64,000 nt of DNA from Stieleria neptunia (GTDB taxonomy: Bacteria > Planctomycetota > Planctomycetia > Pirellulales > Pirellulaceae), in assembly GCF_007754155.1 (NCBI RefSeq), contig NZ_CP037423.1, positions 2,418,001 to 2,482,000 on the forward strand, read 5' to 3'. The position numbers were made by a program, and so were the translations under genes. Under the pieces are notes generated by a model, which had not been told where the DNA came from, did not search any database, and worked only from the letters and a program-made list of their open reading frames with translations. Positions 8,984-17,620 of this stretch are shown here, in pieces. Each line of letters opens with the position of its first letter. Within the stretch, counting starts at the first letter, position 1.

Positions 8984-10258
8984 CTACTTACTGACATCGT
9001 AGCAGAAGATCTGGTCGCCTTCGCGGAGATAGAGTTTGCCGCCGACGACGACGGGGTGTGCCCAGCTGGGACGCTCGCCGCTGCCGGGGATTTTGAAACT
9101 GCCTTGTTCTTCGTACTCATCCGGTGATGCCGGGACCAGCGCGACGGTGCCGTCGCTGAAGCGGATGAAGAGTTTTCCGTCGGCGGCGGTGACGCTCGCC
9201 GATTTCTTCCCGGACCCACGCGATTTCCATTCGGTCCGGCCGGTCATCAATTCGGCACAGAACGGGATTCCCTGGTCTTCTGAGTCGCCGTACAGGAAGT
9301 CGCCGACCAGCACGATGCCGCCGTGCTTGTTGCCCAGTTTGGGGTTCGGCGGATAGAGTTCTGCTGCGGTCACGCCGTCCCCATCGGGGATTTGACGGAG
9401 CAGGGCGCCGCCGGTGCCGTAGCCGGCAGAACTGAACACCAGGTCGCCCTTGACGATCGGGGTGGGAATCACGGCGGTGGTGCGTTGGATTTCGTAGGAC
9501 CACAACAGTTTTCCATCATCGGCGCGAACGCCCATTGGTCCGCTGCCGGTCGTTTGGACATACACTTTGGTGTCGCCGACCGTTGAAGGGACGACCGACG
9601 CGTGTCCGGCACCACGATCTTCCGCGCGGACGCAGGTCCAGAGGGTTTCACCGGTCAATTTGTCCAGTGCCGCCATCGTGCACTGGGGACCGCCGGGGGT
9701 GCAGATCAGTTTTTCTCCGTCGATCAAAACGGATTCGCTGTAGCCCCAGCCATCGGCTTTCTTGCCGCCCAGATCGTCTTTCAGGTGACGCCGCCATTGT
9801 TCTTGCCCGGCGGTGCTGAAGCAGATTAATTCGCCATACGCGGTGACGACATAGACGCGATCACCGTCGACGGTGGGTGTGCTGCGCGAGCTTTGCCAGG
9901 ATTCTTTGCCGCTGGTCCACGGCGAGCCCGTCTTGCTGTGCCACAGATGTCGGCCGGTTTTTTGATCGAAGCAGACCAGGTATTCATCATCGTCATCGGC
10001 GGTGGAGAGTCCATCGCCGAGTGTGAACAGTTTGCCCGCCGAGATCGCGACGCTGGCATAGCCACGTCCGGCACCTTCGGCGGTCCAAATTAATTTGGGA
10101 CCGTCGCTGGGCCACTGGTCCAGCAGACCGGTGTCTTCGGAAACCCCGGTTCGGTCGGCGCCACGAAAGGTCGGCCAGCTGTCTTCGCCCTGGGAAGCGG
10201 ACGGGATGGACAGACCGGCGAAGATCGCAATGCAAATCAGATGACGCATCATGTTCAT
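8984..10258 (-). CDS. PQQ-type beta-propeller repeat protein, secreted
   Basis: A 424-residue protein with a signal peptide (MMRHLICIAIFAGLSIPSASQG). The mature part has the alternating W-rich blades of PQQ-like/outer membrane assembly BamB-type propellers: WPTFRGADRTGVSED, LVCFDQKTGRHLWHSKTGS, MAALDKLTGETLWTC, ADDGKLLWSYE, CAELMTGRTEWKSRGSG. In planctomycetes such WPxFRGPxRxG proteins are common secreted proteins of unknown biochemical role; a dehydrogenase function would need PQQ ligands that cannot be assigned here. The start offers three close Met codons (residues 1, 3 and 4). It sits between an ECF sigma factor gene upstream and a sulfatase downstream, all on the - strand, with gaps of 135 and 339 bases, so co-transcription is uncertain. 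Confidence 0.85.
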   Translation of the reverse strand: MNMMRHLICIAIFAGLSIPSASQGEDSWPTFRGADRTGVSEDTGLLDQWPSDGPKLIWTAEGAGRGYASVAISAGKLFTLGDGLSTADDDDEYLVCFDQKTGRHLWHSKTGSPWTSGKESWQSSRSTPTVDGDRVYVVTAYGELICFSTAGQEQWRRHLKDDLGGKKADGWGYSESVLIDGEKLICTPGGPQCTMAALDKLTGETLWTCVRAEDRGAGHASVVPSTVGDTKVYVQTTGSGPMGVRADDGKLLWSYEIQRTTAVIPTPIVKGDLVFSSAGYGTGGALLRQIPDGDGVTAAELYPPNPKLGNKHGGIVLVGDFLYGDSEDQGIPFCAELMTGRTEWKSRGSGKKSASVTAADGKLFIRFSDGTVALVPASPDEYEEQGSFKIPGSGERPSWAHPVVVGGKLYLREGDQIFCYDVSK

Positions 10259-10393
10259 GGTGTTGTTTTCAGAAAGAGGGATCTGAGCGGATTGCCCGCA
10301 TGTGGACCGCCTGTCGTCTGGTCCGTCACCGCTGATCGGACGTCACCGCTGATCGGACCAGGGGCATTCCGGTAGAGGATTCGGCGGATCCAT

Positions 10394-11065
10394 TCACGAC
10401 CGTTTGAGCGCGAAGGACGTTCGGTGACAGGGGGCGCAAGCTCTCAGCATATCGTCGATGTCTTCGCCATGTTCCTGCTGCAGCGATTTTTTCAGTCCGG
10501 TTCGGGCACGCTGAACGAGAGATTTGAGGGCCATTTCCGACAGCATCAATTCCTGTGCGGCGGCCAGATAGCTGTAGCCCTGAAAATGAACCAATCGCAG
10601 GGCCTCCTGCTGACGCCGGCCCAGTCGGGTCATGGCTCGATGCACGGCACGTCTACATTCGCTGCGGATCAGATTATTGGCCGGGTCCGAGTTGACGGAG
10701 ATCTCAAACGGGGTTTGACGCTCGAACTTGGCGTCGGACACCCCTTGGATGGAAATCTCGCGACGCCTGGCCAGTTGTCGATTGGTGTTGGAGACGACGT
10801 TTCGGGTGATGGTGTACAGCCAACTGGAAAACTTGGCCGTCGCTCGGTACGTGTGCCGCGCCTTGTACACCCGCAGAAAAACCTGTTGGGTCAGGTCCTC
10901 CGGGTCGACTAGGCTGGGCGCCTGGAAATGCCGAATGAACCGCAGGACCGTCGATCGATTGCGTCGCACCAACCGCTCAAACACTTCGTGCTCGCCATTC
11001 TTAATCCTGAACATCAACTGGGCATCGAGATCATCCGGATGATGAAAGTGGCTGGGGGCGATCAT
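10394..11065 (-). CDS. RNA polymerase sigma factor, ECF type
   Basis: A 223-residue sigma-70 family protein with only regions 2 and 4, as in extracytoplasmic-function sigma factors. Region 2 is seen in LVRRNRSTVLRFIRHF, DPEDLTQQVFLRVYKAR and FSSWLYTITRNVVSN (about 30-100); region 4 in RRQQEALRLVHFQGYSYLAAAQELMLSEMALKSLVQRARTGLKKSL (about 150-200), the helix-turn-helix for the -35 element. The ATG at 11065 is used; a GTG 30 bases earlier is possible. There is no anti-sigma gene beside it, so its control is not visible. It ends with ACAPCHRTSFALKRS, which contains a Cys pair but no clear zinc site. Neighbouring secreted sulfatase and propeller genes could be targets, but this is inference. Confidence 0.88.
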   Translation of the reverse strand: MIAPSHFHHPDDLDAQLMFRIKNGEHEVFERLVRRNRSTVLRFIRHFQAPSLVDPEDLTQQVFLRVYKARHTYRATAKFSSWLYTITRNVVSNTNRQLARRREISIQGVSDAKFERQTPFEISVNSDPANNLIRSECRRAVHRAMTRLGRRQQEALRLVHFQGYSYLAAAQELMLSEMALKSLVQRARTGLKKSLQQEHGEDIDDMLRACAPCHRTSFALKRS

Positions 11066-11650
11066 GGAATCGGTCGGCGGGGTAGGCGAAAGCACGAAAG
11101 TTGACTAATCGTCTAAACGGCATCGAGTCCGCCGCTTACACTCGCGTGGTGGGGAATTGTGAGCCAAAACGGTCGATTGGGACCGCTTGCTCAGGGGTCA
11201 GGAGTCGCCGGCACCGCCGTATTCCGTCGCCCGGTTGCGGTTCCTCCGGTGCTGGCATCCCCCCAAGTCGCGGGTTTTGCGGCCTCGCAATCCTGCAACT
11301 TTGGGAGTCACGCAGGATCTGACTTCTAAGCGGCCACGGAGTCTCGCTGCTGGTGGCCCGTCGATTGAAGCCCCACCCGCGCGTACGCAAGACGCCACGC
11401 GGCGCCCCTTGCTTACGCGTCGGGCTGGGATCTTCGCGTTCGTCTCGGAACATCGTTCAACCGACAGCCCGCTCGCAGGCACCACTTCCAAAAAGAACCA
11501 GTTAAGATCTATGGCGACGCAAATCGTCTTGGGCGAACACCAGCCACTGCTTTTTTCAAACGCACTGATGTCTCGGGGTGGCCCGTTCTGATCCAGATGA
11601 TTGACTCCCAATGACACGCCGAAAAGACTTCATAGCGGAAACGAGATTCG
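11066..11650. other. intergenic region between divergent genes
   Basis: The stretch separates the sigma factor gene (-) from the DUF1080/cytochrome gene (+) and must hold both promoters; no convincing -35/-10 pair was found by eye. At 11383-11427 there is an imperfect inverted repeat around GCGTACGCAAG and CTTGCTTACGCG, of the kind seen in other gaps of this window. No open frame with gene-like features was found. Confidence 0.5.
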
Positions 11651-14600
11651 ATGCGACCACTGCGATTATTACTGTTAGGACTGCTTGCCTGGACCGCGAC
11701 GATCGGACAGGGCGAGGGGCCGAAATACCAAGTCCTTTTCAACGGCAAGGATCTGTCGCAGTGGAAGGGATTGGACCCCTTTTGGTCGGTCCGTGACGGT
11801 GCGATCGTCGGACAGTCGACGAACGAAAATCCCGTCCCCACAAACACGTTTCTGATTTGGCAAGGCGGCGAGGTCGGCGATTTTGAGTTTCGTTGCCTGG
11901 TTCGTTTCGAAGGAAACAATTCCGGCGTTCAGTATCGCAGTGCGATGGCAAACGAAAGCCAATTGGCGCTGCGTGGCTACCAAGCCGACCTGCATCCCAA
12001 ACCCGACTACATGGGCATGATGTACGGTGAAAAAACGGGACGTGGGATCATCGCCACCGGTGGTCAGCGGGTCATGATTTCGGCGGACGGCCGGTCCGAT
12101 GTGACCGAGGCTTTTACGCCACTTCGGGGGATCGCCACCGAACAGTGGAATGAATTGGTGATCGTCGCCGTCGGAAACCGCATGATCCATCAGGTCAATG
12201 GCGTCACGACCGTCGACGTGACGGACAACCACCCCGATGCCCAGCGGAGCGGACTGTTGGGGCTGCAGCTTCATCAAGGTCCCGCGATGAAGGCGGAGTA
12301 CCGCAATCTGTTGCTGCGACCGCTCCAGGGTGCCGAGGCACAACGTGTGCTGCAGGCCGCGATTGATTCGACACCATCCGCCGACGCGGCGACCGATCGT
12401 GGTGCTGAGGGAACGGTTGCCAAACCGAACGCCGAAGCCTGGCTCAAGCAATCGCCCCAGCCCCAGTGGATCTGGGCGGACAAGTCGGCGGGAAATCAAA
12501 AGGTCTGGTTTCGGAAATCGTTTCAAGTCGCTGCGCCGGTGAAGCACGCCCGGTTGTACACGACGTGCGACAACCGCATGACAGTCTTTCTAAACGGAAA
12601 ACAGGTCGCCAAGAGCGACGCCTGGCAATCGCCGATTGATCAGGACGTTGCCAAGCGGCTGCAGCCCGGACGCAACGTGATCGCGATCGCCGGCCAAAAC
12701 GAAGGCGGTGTGGCGGCGCTGGTCGCCAAGTTGACGCTTGACGATGCCGACGGCAACACCACTTCGATCGTGACCGACACGACTTGGAAACGTTCCGAAA
12801 CGCAAACGCGTGGTTGGAACGCCGTTGGATTTGACGATTCCGATTGGACGGGCGTCAAAGCCATCGCCGCGATCGGCGCGGGGCCTTGGGGGATTGCGAC
12901 GTCGGAGGGTGCGGACGCCGGCGGGCGGGTAACCCTTCGCCCCCAAGAGATCTACGCGCCGGCGGGCTTCGTCGTCGAACAGGTTTACGACGTGCCGAAG
13001 GAGCAAGGCAGTTGGGTGTCGTTGGCGACCGATCCGAAAGGTCGTTTGTATGCCTGTGACCAAGGCGGCGCCGGGCTGTATCGCGTGACGCTGCGATCGG
13101 GAGAACCGCCGCTGGTCGAAAAGGTTTCCGCCGGGGCGCTGGCCGGTGTTTCCGGAGCGCAGGGCTTGCACTGGGCCTTCGAAAGTTTGTGGTTTCATCG
13201 CAACGGCGGGAACCTGATCCGCTTGGGTGATTCCGACGGTGATGACGTCTTGGATGTGGCGGAGACCTACCCGGGAACCACCGGCGGCGGCGAGCATGGC
13301 AATCATGCCGTGTTGCCGATGCTGGACGGAAAGGGGCTTTATTTAGACGGGGGCAACGCCGCACCGCTGGCCAGTCACAGCCGGAGCCGTGTGCCGACCT
13401 GGTACGAAGGGCACCTGTTGCCGCGGATGTGGGATGCCAACGGCCACGCCCGCGGTCGCATGGCGCCCGGCGGCTGGGTCACGGAATTGGACGTCGCGTC
13501 GAAGCAACAAGTCGTTCGCACGATCGGATTTCGAAACCAGTACGACATCGCACTGAATCGGCACGGCGATCTGTTCGCGTATGACGCCGACATGGAGTGG
13601 GATCTCGGTTTGCCGTGGTATCGGCCGACGCGGATTTGTTTGGCGGCCAGCGGCGCGGATTATGGTTGGCGAAGCGGGTCGGGAAAGTGGCCGACCTACT
13701 ACGAAGATTCATTGCCGCCGGTGGTCGAAATCGGACCGGGATCGCCGACCGGCATGGTGGCGGGGGCGGACGCCGATTTTCCGACGCGCTATCGCGATGC
13801 ACTGTTTGCCTGCGATTGGACTTTCGGCACGATGTACGCAATTCACTTGAAACCCGAAGGGGCCGGATACCGTGGCGAGGCGGAGCCGTTCTTGTACGGT
13901 TCACCGCTGCCGTTGACCGATGCCGTGATCGGTCGGGACGGTGCGCTCTATTTCGCCGTCGGTGGACGGGGCACGCAATCGGGGCTGTATCGTGCCCGCT
14001 ATGTCGGCGACGAGTCTCGGGCGCAACCGACGGAGGTTGATCCCGCGGCGGAGGCGGCGCGGAAACAGCGGCGATCGTTGGAAGCGTTTCATGGTGTCGT
14101 GTCACCCGATGCGATCCAGGCCGCCTGGCCGCTGCTTTCCAGCGAAGATCGTTTCCTGCGTCACGCCGCCAGAATCGCGGTCGAAAGTCAACCCGTGGAA
14201 ACGTGGGCCGAACGCGCGGTCCTCGCGTCCGATCCACAGACGCGGATCACGGCGACGGTCGCGCTGGCACGTCTGGGCAGCGAATACCATCGCGCCGGTG
14301 CCCTGGTTGCTTTAGTGACACTGAAGGCCGACTCGCTCAGCAAGTCGCAATTGCTGGGCATGCTCCGTGGTTACGCGTTGATTTTTGATCGACTGGGCAA
14401 ACCGACAAAGATCGAATCCCAGCAAGTGCTCGCGCAGCTCGATCCACTGTTGCCCAGCGACGACGATGACGTGAACACCGAACTGATTCGTGTGCTGACG
14501 TATCTGCGCAGCGAGTCGGTGATTGCCAAGACGATGGCGTTGATCGAAAACCGCCGGCCGACGGAGCCTCCGCCGTGGTCCGAACTCGCCAGCCGCAACA

Positions 14601-15397
14601 GTCGCTATGGCGGGGCGATCAATAAAATGATCGATTCGATGCCTCCGTCGCGCGAGATCTTGTACGCGTTCATGCTGCGGAACGTGAGAAGCGGTTGGAC
14701 GCTCGACCAACGCCGCAGCTACTTCACGTTTCTCAATCAAGCCGCCAAGGCATCCGGCGGAGCGAGCTATGCCGGCTACCTGACGCGGATCCGCGACGAA
14801 GCCCTGGCCAATTGTTCGTCCGAGCAACGTGTCGCGCTTCAGGAGATCACCGGCGAAGACTTCAACCCCCAGCCGGATTTTCCGATCATCGAGCCCCAAG
14901 GCCCCGGCCAGAAGTGGACCGTCGATGCGGCGCTGGCCGCCACCCGAGGCGCGAAAAACTTTGAGCGGGGGCGGTCGCTGTTCTTCAGCGCCAAGTGTGC
15001 CGCCTGCCATCGGTTGGCGGGGTTGGGAGGTGCGATCGGTCCGGACTTGACCAGCATCCCCAATAAATTCGACGAACGTTATTTGGTCGAAGCCATCGTC
15101 CACCCCAGCAAAGACATTTCAGACCAATATGGATCGTCTCGCGTGCTGACCGACGACGGCCAAGTGCTGATCGGTTTGGTGGTCGAGAAAGAAAACGGCG
15201 ACTTGACCGTCTATCCGATCGACGAAAATGCCAAAGCGGTCGACATCGAAGCGGACAGTGTGGAGTTGATCGAAGCCTCCAAGGTCTCTCAGATGCCGGA
15301 GAATTTGTTGGATCGATTGTCGGCCGAGGAGGTCCGCGACTTGTTGACCTACCTGATGACCGCCGGCAATCCCAACGACAAACGCTGGGGACGGTAA
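11651..15397 (+). CDS. secreted multidomain protein: DUF1080, sugar-dehydrogenase-like propeller, c-type haem domain
   Basis: A 1248-residue protein. Residues 1-21 are a signal peptide. Residues about 25-225 form a DUF1080 (3-keto-disaccharide hydrolase-like) domain: YQVLFNGKDLSQWKG, FRCLVRFEGNNSGVQYRS, WNELVIVAVGNRMIHQVNG. About 265-420 is a beta-sandwich like the N-terminal domain of rhamnosidases (WFRKSF, ARLYTTCDNRMTVFLNG, LQPGRNVIAI). About 435-800 resembles the glucose/sorbosone-dehydrogenase-like propeller of planctomycete membrane-bound dehydrogenases (GFVVEQVYDVP, GNHAVLPMLDGKGLY). About 810-1080 is helical, perhaps HEAT-like. The end carries a haem site CAACH (about 1116-1120) in KCAACHRLAGLGGAIGPDL, the Pirellula/Verrucomicrobium haem-binding type, and a distal Met in SQMPENLLDRL. 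It probably acts in extracytoplasmic sugar oxidation or cleavage with electron transfer. The domains are firm, the reaction is not. Confidence 0.85.
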   Translation: MRPLRLLLLGLLAWTATIGQGEGPKYQVLFNGKDLSQWKGLDPFWSVRDGAIVGQSTNENPVPTNTFLIWQGGEVGDFEFRCLVRFEGNNSGVQYRSAMANESQLALRGYQADLHPKPDYMGMMYGEKTGRGIIATGGQRVMISADGRSDVTEAFTPLRGIATEQWNELVIVAVGNRMIHQVNGVTTVDVTDNHPDAQRSGLLGLQLHQGPAMKAEYRNLLLRPLQGAEAQRVLQAAIDSTPSADAATDRGAEGTVAKPNAEAWLKQSPQPQWIWADKSAGNQKVWFRKSFQVAAPVKHARLYTTCDNRMTVFLNGKQVAKSDAWQSPIDQDVAKRLQPGRNVIAIAGQNEGGVAALVAKLTLDDADGNTTSIVTDTTWKRSETQTRGWNAVGFDDSDWTGVKAIAAIGAGPWGIATSEGADAGGRVTLRPQEIYAPAGFVVEQVYDVPKEQGSWVSLATDPKGRLYACDQGGAGLYRVTLRSGEPPLVEKVSAGALAGVSGAQGLHWAFESLWFHRNGGNLIRLGDSDGDDVLDVAETYPGTTGGGEHGNHAVLPMLDGKGLYLDGGNAAPLASHSRSRVPTWYEGHLLPRMWDANGHARGRMAPGGWVTELDVASKQQVVRTIGFRNQYDIALNRHGDLFAYDADMEWDLGLPWYRPTRICLAASGADYGWRSGSGKWPTYYEDSLPPVVEIGPGSPTGMVAGADADFPTRYRDALFACDWTFGTMYAIHLKPEGAGYRGEAEPFLYGSPLPLTDAVIGRDGALYFAVGGRGTQSGLYRARYVGDESRAQPTEVDPAAEAARKQRRSLEAFHGVVSPDAIQAAWPLLSSEDRFLRHAARIAVESQPVETWAERAVLASDPQTRITATVALARLGSEYHRAGALVALVTLKADSLSKSQLLGMLRGYALIFDRLGKPTKIESQQVLAQLDPLLPSDDDDVNTELIRVLTYLRSESVIAKTMALIENRRPTEPPPWSELASRNSRYGGAINKMIDSMPPSREILYAFMLRNVRSGWTLDQRRSYFTFLNQAAKASGGASYAGYLTRIRDEALANCSSEQRVALQEITGEDFNPQPDFPIIEPQGPGQKWTVDAALAATRGAKNFERGRSLFFSAKCAACHRLAGLGGAIGPDLTSIPNKFDERYLVEAIVHPSKDISDQYGSSRVLTDDGQVLIGLVVEKENGDLTVYPIDENAKAVDIEADSVELIEASKVSQMPENLLDRLSAEEVRDLLTYLMTAGNPNDKRWGR

Positions 15398-15448
15398 GTG
15401 ACGGAATTTGAGTGTGGGATAGGCTTCCAGCCTGTCGTTTTTTCGCTT

Positions 15449-15471
15449 GTTCCCAGGCTCCGCCTGGGAAC
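15449..15471. repeat. hairpin repeat, arms GTTCCCAGGC / GCCTGGGAAC
   Basis: A perfect 10-base stem with a TCC loop lies 50 bases after the stop of the DUF1080/cytochrome gene. A second copy with a GGG loop is at 17400-17422. The T-run just before it (15438-15443) is on the wrong side for a + strand terminator. It is a dispersed intergenic hairpin; a terminator role is possible but not shown. Confidence 0.7.
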
Positions 15472-15531
15472 ACACTGTCTTGGAGGCTCTGCCTGGGCTG
15501 CGCAAAATTGCAACTCAGAAGGATAGCAGAT

Positions 15532-16815
15532 TTAGGCCGTATCGGTTCCTGGGGATGACGGTAGTACGCTGCGGCGGAACATCGTCATGGTTTGTCTGAG
15601 GTTGTCCTTCACCCAATTGCATAGGGTTTTGTGGGTAACGGAGGCGAGGCTCGTTTCAATGGCTTCCGCACTGACGTCGGCGACGCTGGCAGCCATTGAT
15701 AAGACGTTGCGGGTGAAACCGCTGCGAGAATGTTGTCGACCCATCTGCTTGCCCTTACCGATCAAGGATTCAAGGATTTCGCTGCTCGCCGGCAACCTCT
15801 CCCCGGGGGCAAGAATGCTTGAATTCTCTTCGATCGCCGAGACGATCTCGTCGCGAAACGCTTGGCTCTGCCAATCGCCTACATCACACGAAAGTTTTTC
15901 AGCCAGGGAAGCAGCCGAGTCTGCGTTAAAACCGACTGTTCGTGAGTGCTCTAACGTCTTGTCGACCATCCGCATCAGGCGTGCCCAGACTGCGATCGAT
16001 TCACGATAGTCAAGCACCCAAGCGAATTTCTCTTCCAGGCGACCAAGTCGATCTTGTTGCTGACGTTCTTCATGGGGGGTGTCAAGCAGACGCAACATCC
16101 GCTCTGCCCACCCGATCAGACTGTGCAGATTCATGAAGCGTGCCTTGACCTTGAGTTTGGGAGGCAACAACGATCCCAGCTCAGTCTGTTTGGCTTTCGG
16201 TTGTGTCTTTCCACAGTGCCCGAGAAACGAATCCCATTGAGGGTCTTTCTGCAGGACATGTTTGAGTGCCGTCGCAGTTCGGTGACACATGTCGGTCAAT
16301 GCGATCGTCGACTCGCTTTCCTGTTGAAAACCAGCGATTCCGTTGACCAAGTCGGAACCTTGGTCGGAAATGATGGCCTTGACCTGACCGACTCGGTCAG
16401 CAGCTTTCTTCAGTTGCTCGGCAACAATCTTGCCGTTGGATGTCTGGACAATCTCGATCAGGATGGCCGAGAGATCGCTCAGTCGGATAGGCCGATCGAG
16501 ATTGAGCCAATGTTCAAGGCGAATCCCAACGATCAAAAGACATTTCTCGTTTCCCAATTGGATCGTGTGGTCGACCAGGAGAATCCAATCGTCGGCCTGT
16601 TCTTTGGGACGCGTTAATTCATGCAGCCCCCGTCGCAGCGTCCAGTTCTGAATCGTGTTTGCCGTAGGGGCGTGAGACAATCCAGAATGGATGGTGCCTA
16701 GCGTGCGGGCAATTTTCTCACAAGCTCGATAGCTGATGGTTGCTTGGAGCACCCAAGAAATCGTGAGTACAACGAGACTCAACGAAAAAGAATGTTGGGG
16801 GGCCGGCGGCAGCAA
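15532..16815 (-). CDS. putative DDE-type transposase
   Basis: A 427-residue protein within the inverted repeats of the element. Segments ADDWILLVDHTIQLG (Asp82) and QVKAIISDQGSDLVNGI (Asp151) look like the first and second acidic residues of an RNase H-fold transposase; the third (Glu) could be in FAWVLDYRESIAVW but is not certain. The C-terminal part contains QFKDN-like basic segments. The only start in frame is a TTG at 16815, which is weak; the frame is open upstream to 16879 and overlaps the end of the small upstream gene, so the protein may really be made as a fusion by -1 frameshifting at a run of five A (16862-16866 on the - strand). It would cut and join DNA at the element ends. No close family is recognised. 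Confidence 0.7.
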   Translation of the reverse strand: MLPPAPQHSFSLSLVVLTISWVLQATISYRACEKIARTLGTIHSGLSHAPTANTIQNWTLRRGLHELTRPKEQADDWILLVDHTIQLGNEKCLLIVGIRLEHWLNLDRPIRLSDLSAILIEIVQTSNGKIVAEQLKKAADRVGQVKAIISDQGSDLVNGIAGFQQESESTIALTDMCHRTATALKHVLQKDPQWDSFLGHCGKTQPKAKQTELGSLLPPKLKVKARFMNLHSLIGWAERMLRLLDTPHEERQQQDRLGRLEEKFAWVLDYRESIAVWARLMRMVDKTLEHSRTVGFNADSAASLAEKLSCDVGDWQSQAFRDEIVSAIEENSSILAPGERLPASSEILESLIGKGKQMGRQHSRSGFTRNVLSMAASVADVSAEAIETSLASVTHKTLCNWVKDNLRQTMTMFRRSVLPSSPGTDTA

Positions 16816-16844
16816 TTGAGTCGACGGCTGCGTCGGGCGATTCT

Positions 16845-17090
16845 TCAGGGGCTGCTCCGCGTTTTTAACTGCTCTAATTCACTCTGCAGCTCGGCGACGC
16901 GCCGCCGCAGTTGGCTTGCCTCGCCTCTCCATCGCTGGCGGCTCTCTCTCGCATTGCAGAGGTTTTGCTTGAGTTCCTTAATCAACCGCTTGGATTGCAT
17001 GGCGTTGTTCTTCCATTTCTCTCGTCCACGGCGTGCCGAACCAAGAAGTTTGGAAACAGGTGACTTATACTCAATCGTGGCTTGAGACAT
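16845..17090 (-). CDS. small coiled-coil protein of the insertion sequence (orfA)
   Basis: An 81-residue, strongly basic protein starting at 17090; GGAGG about 8 bases before the ATG supports this start. The N-terminal half has many Lys/Arg (RRGREKWKNNAMQSKRLIKELKQN is split by few acidic residues), and the C-terminal half is a heptad-type coiled coil (SQLRRRVAELQSELEQLK). It is the first gene after the right inverted repeat and probably binds DNA or partners the transposase, as OrfA proteins do in IS3-type elements. Its end overlaps the open frame of the transposase, with the sequence TTA AAA ACG that allows tRNA slippage by -1. Function is inferred from context. Confidence 0.62.
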   Translation of the reverse strand: MSQATIEYKSPVSKLLGSARRGREKWKNNAMQSKRLIKELKQNLCNARESRQRWRGEASQLRRRVAELQSELEQLKTRSSP

Positions 17091-17200
17091 GACTGAACCT
17101 CCATGACGCGGAAAAACTGCATATAAGAGAACCAATTCCGTCAAATTCTCAAATAGCAATTTCAACACAAAACCGGTCGGTTTTGCGCAGCCCAGGCTCT

Positions 17201-17398
17201 GCCTCCAGAACGTGCCGGCGGAGCCGGCCCGGGTGGCAAGCAGGATGCTTACCCCACTTTGCTTTCCGCCTCCAGAACGCGCCGGCGGAGCCGGCCCGGG
17301 TGGCAAGCAGGATGCTTACCCCACTTTGCCTTCCGCCTCCAGATCGCGCCGGCGGAGCCGGCCGGGATGGCAAGCAGGATGCTTACCCCACTTTGCCT
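17201..17398. repeat. tandem repeat, three 67-bp units
   Basis: Three head-to-tail units start at 17201, 17268 and 17335, each beginning GCCTCCAGA and ending CCCCACTTTGC with a few substitutions. Inside each unit is the short palindrome GCCGGC-GGA-GCCGGC. The array directly follows the right target duplication of the insertion sequence. The unit length is not a multiple of three, so all frames read through the repeat and the long ORFs seen here are not genes. Confidence 0.9.
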
Positions 17399-17399
17399 T

Positions 17400-17422
17400 G
17401 TTCCCAGGCGGGGCCTGGGAAC
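17400..17422. repeat. hairpin repeat, arms GTTCCCAGGC / GCCTGGGAAC (second copy)
   Basis: The arms are identical to the hairpin at 15449-15471, but the loop is GGG. With that copy it brackets the insertion sequence and the 67-bp tandem array. Confidence 0.75.
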
Positions 17423-17468
17423 GAGTCGCGATTTGTTAGCGGCGGGGCGCGAGCGGGCTGTCGATTTT

Positions 17469-17536
17469 GTGAGCCGCGACGCGTAAGCGGCCGGGCACTG
17501 CGACGCCCGCCCGAGGCCTTACGGCCAGCGGCTCAC
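17469..17536 (-). repeat. 69-bp GTGAGCCGCTGGCCGT palindrome, inverted copy
   Basis: This begins GTGAGCCGCGACGCG and ends ACGGCCAGCGGCTCAC. The same element in the other orientation occurs at 18385-18453, 51270-51338 and 57500-57568. All four copies lie between genes. Confidence 0.85.
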
Positions 17537-17620
17537 CATTGACTCAGCAGATCCCGACTAAAACGACAGCCTGCGAGCCCTCCGGTGTTTAACCCGTGCC
17601 ATCAATCGATCGCTCGACGA

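Larger units (their letters stand above)
15495..17193 (-). mobile_element. insertion sequence, two ORFs, 13-bp terminal inverted repeats, 11-bp target duplication
   Basis: The element is bounded by the perfect inverted repeats GGGCTGCGCAAAA (15495-15507) and its complement (17181-17193). Outside them, the 11-base sequence AGGCTCTGCCT is directly repeated at 15484-15494 and 17194-17204, as expected for a target-site duplication. Removing the element and one copy restores a palindrome (TTGGAGG-CTCTG-CCTCCAG), so it seems to have inserted into a hairpin repeat. It carries two genes read from right to left: an 81-residue coiled-coil protein and a 427-residue DDE-transposase-like protein whose frames overlap. 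The element looks less GC-rich than its surroundings. Both ORFs are intact, so it may still be active. I cannot assign it to a named family; 11-base duplications and two-ORF designs each occur in several. Confidence 0.82.

Noticed and set aside
17149..17542. Several long overlapping frames with repeated Gly/Pro/Arg-rich peptides
   Set aside because: They are translations of the three 67-bp tandem units in different frames, without start signals.
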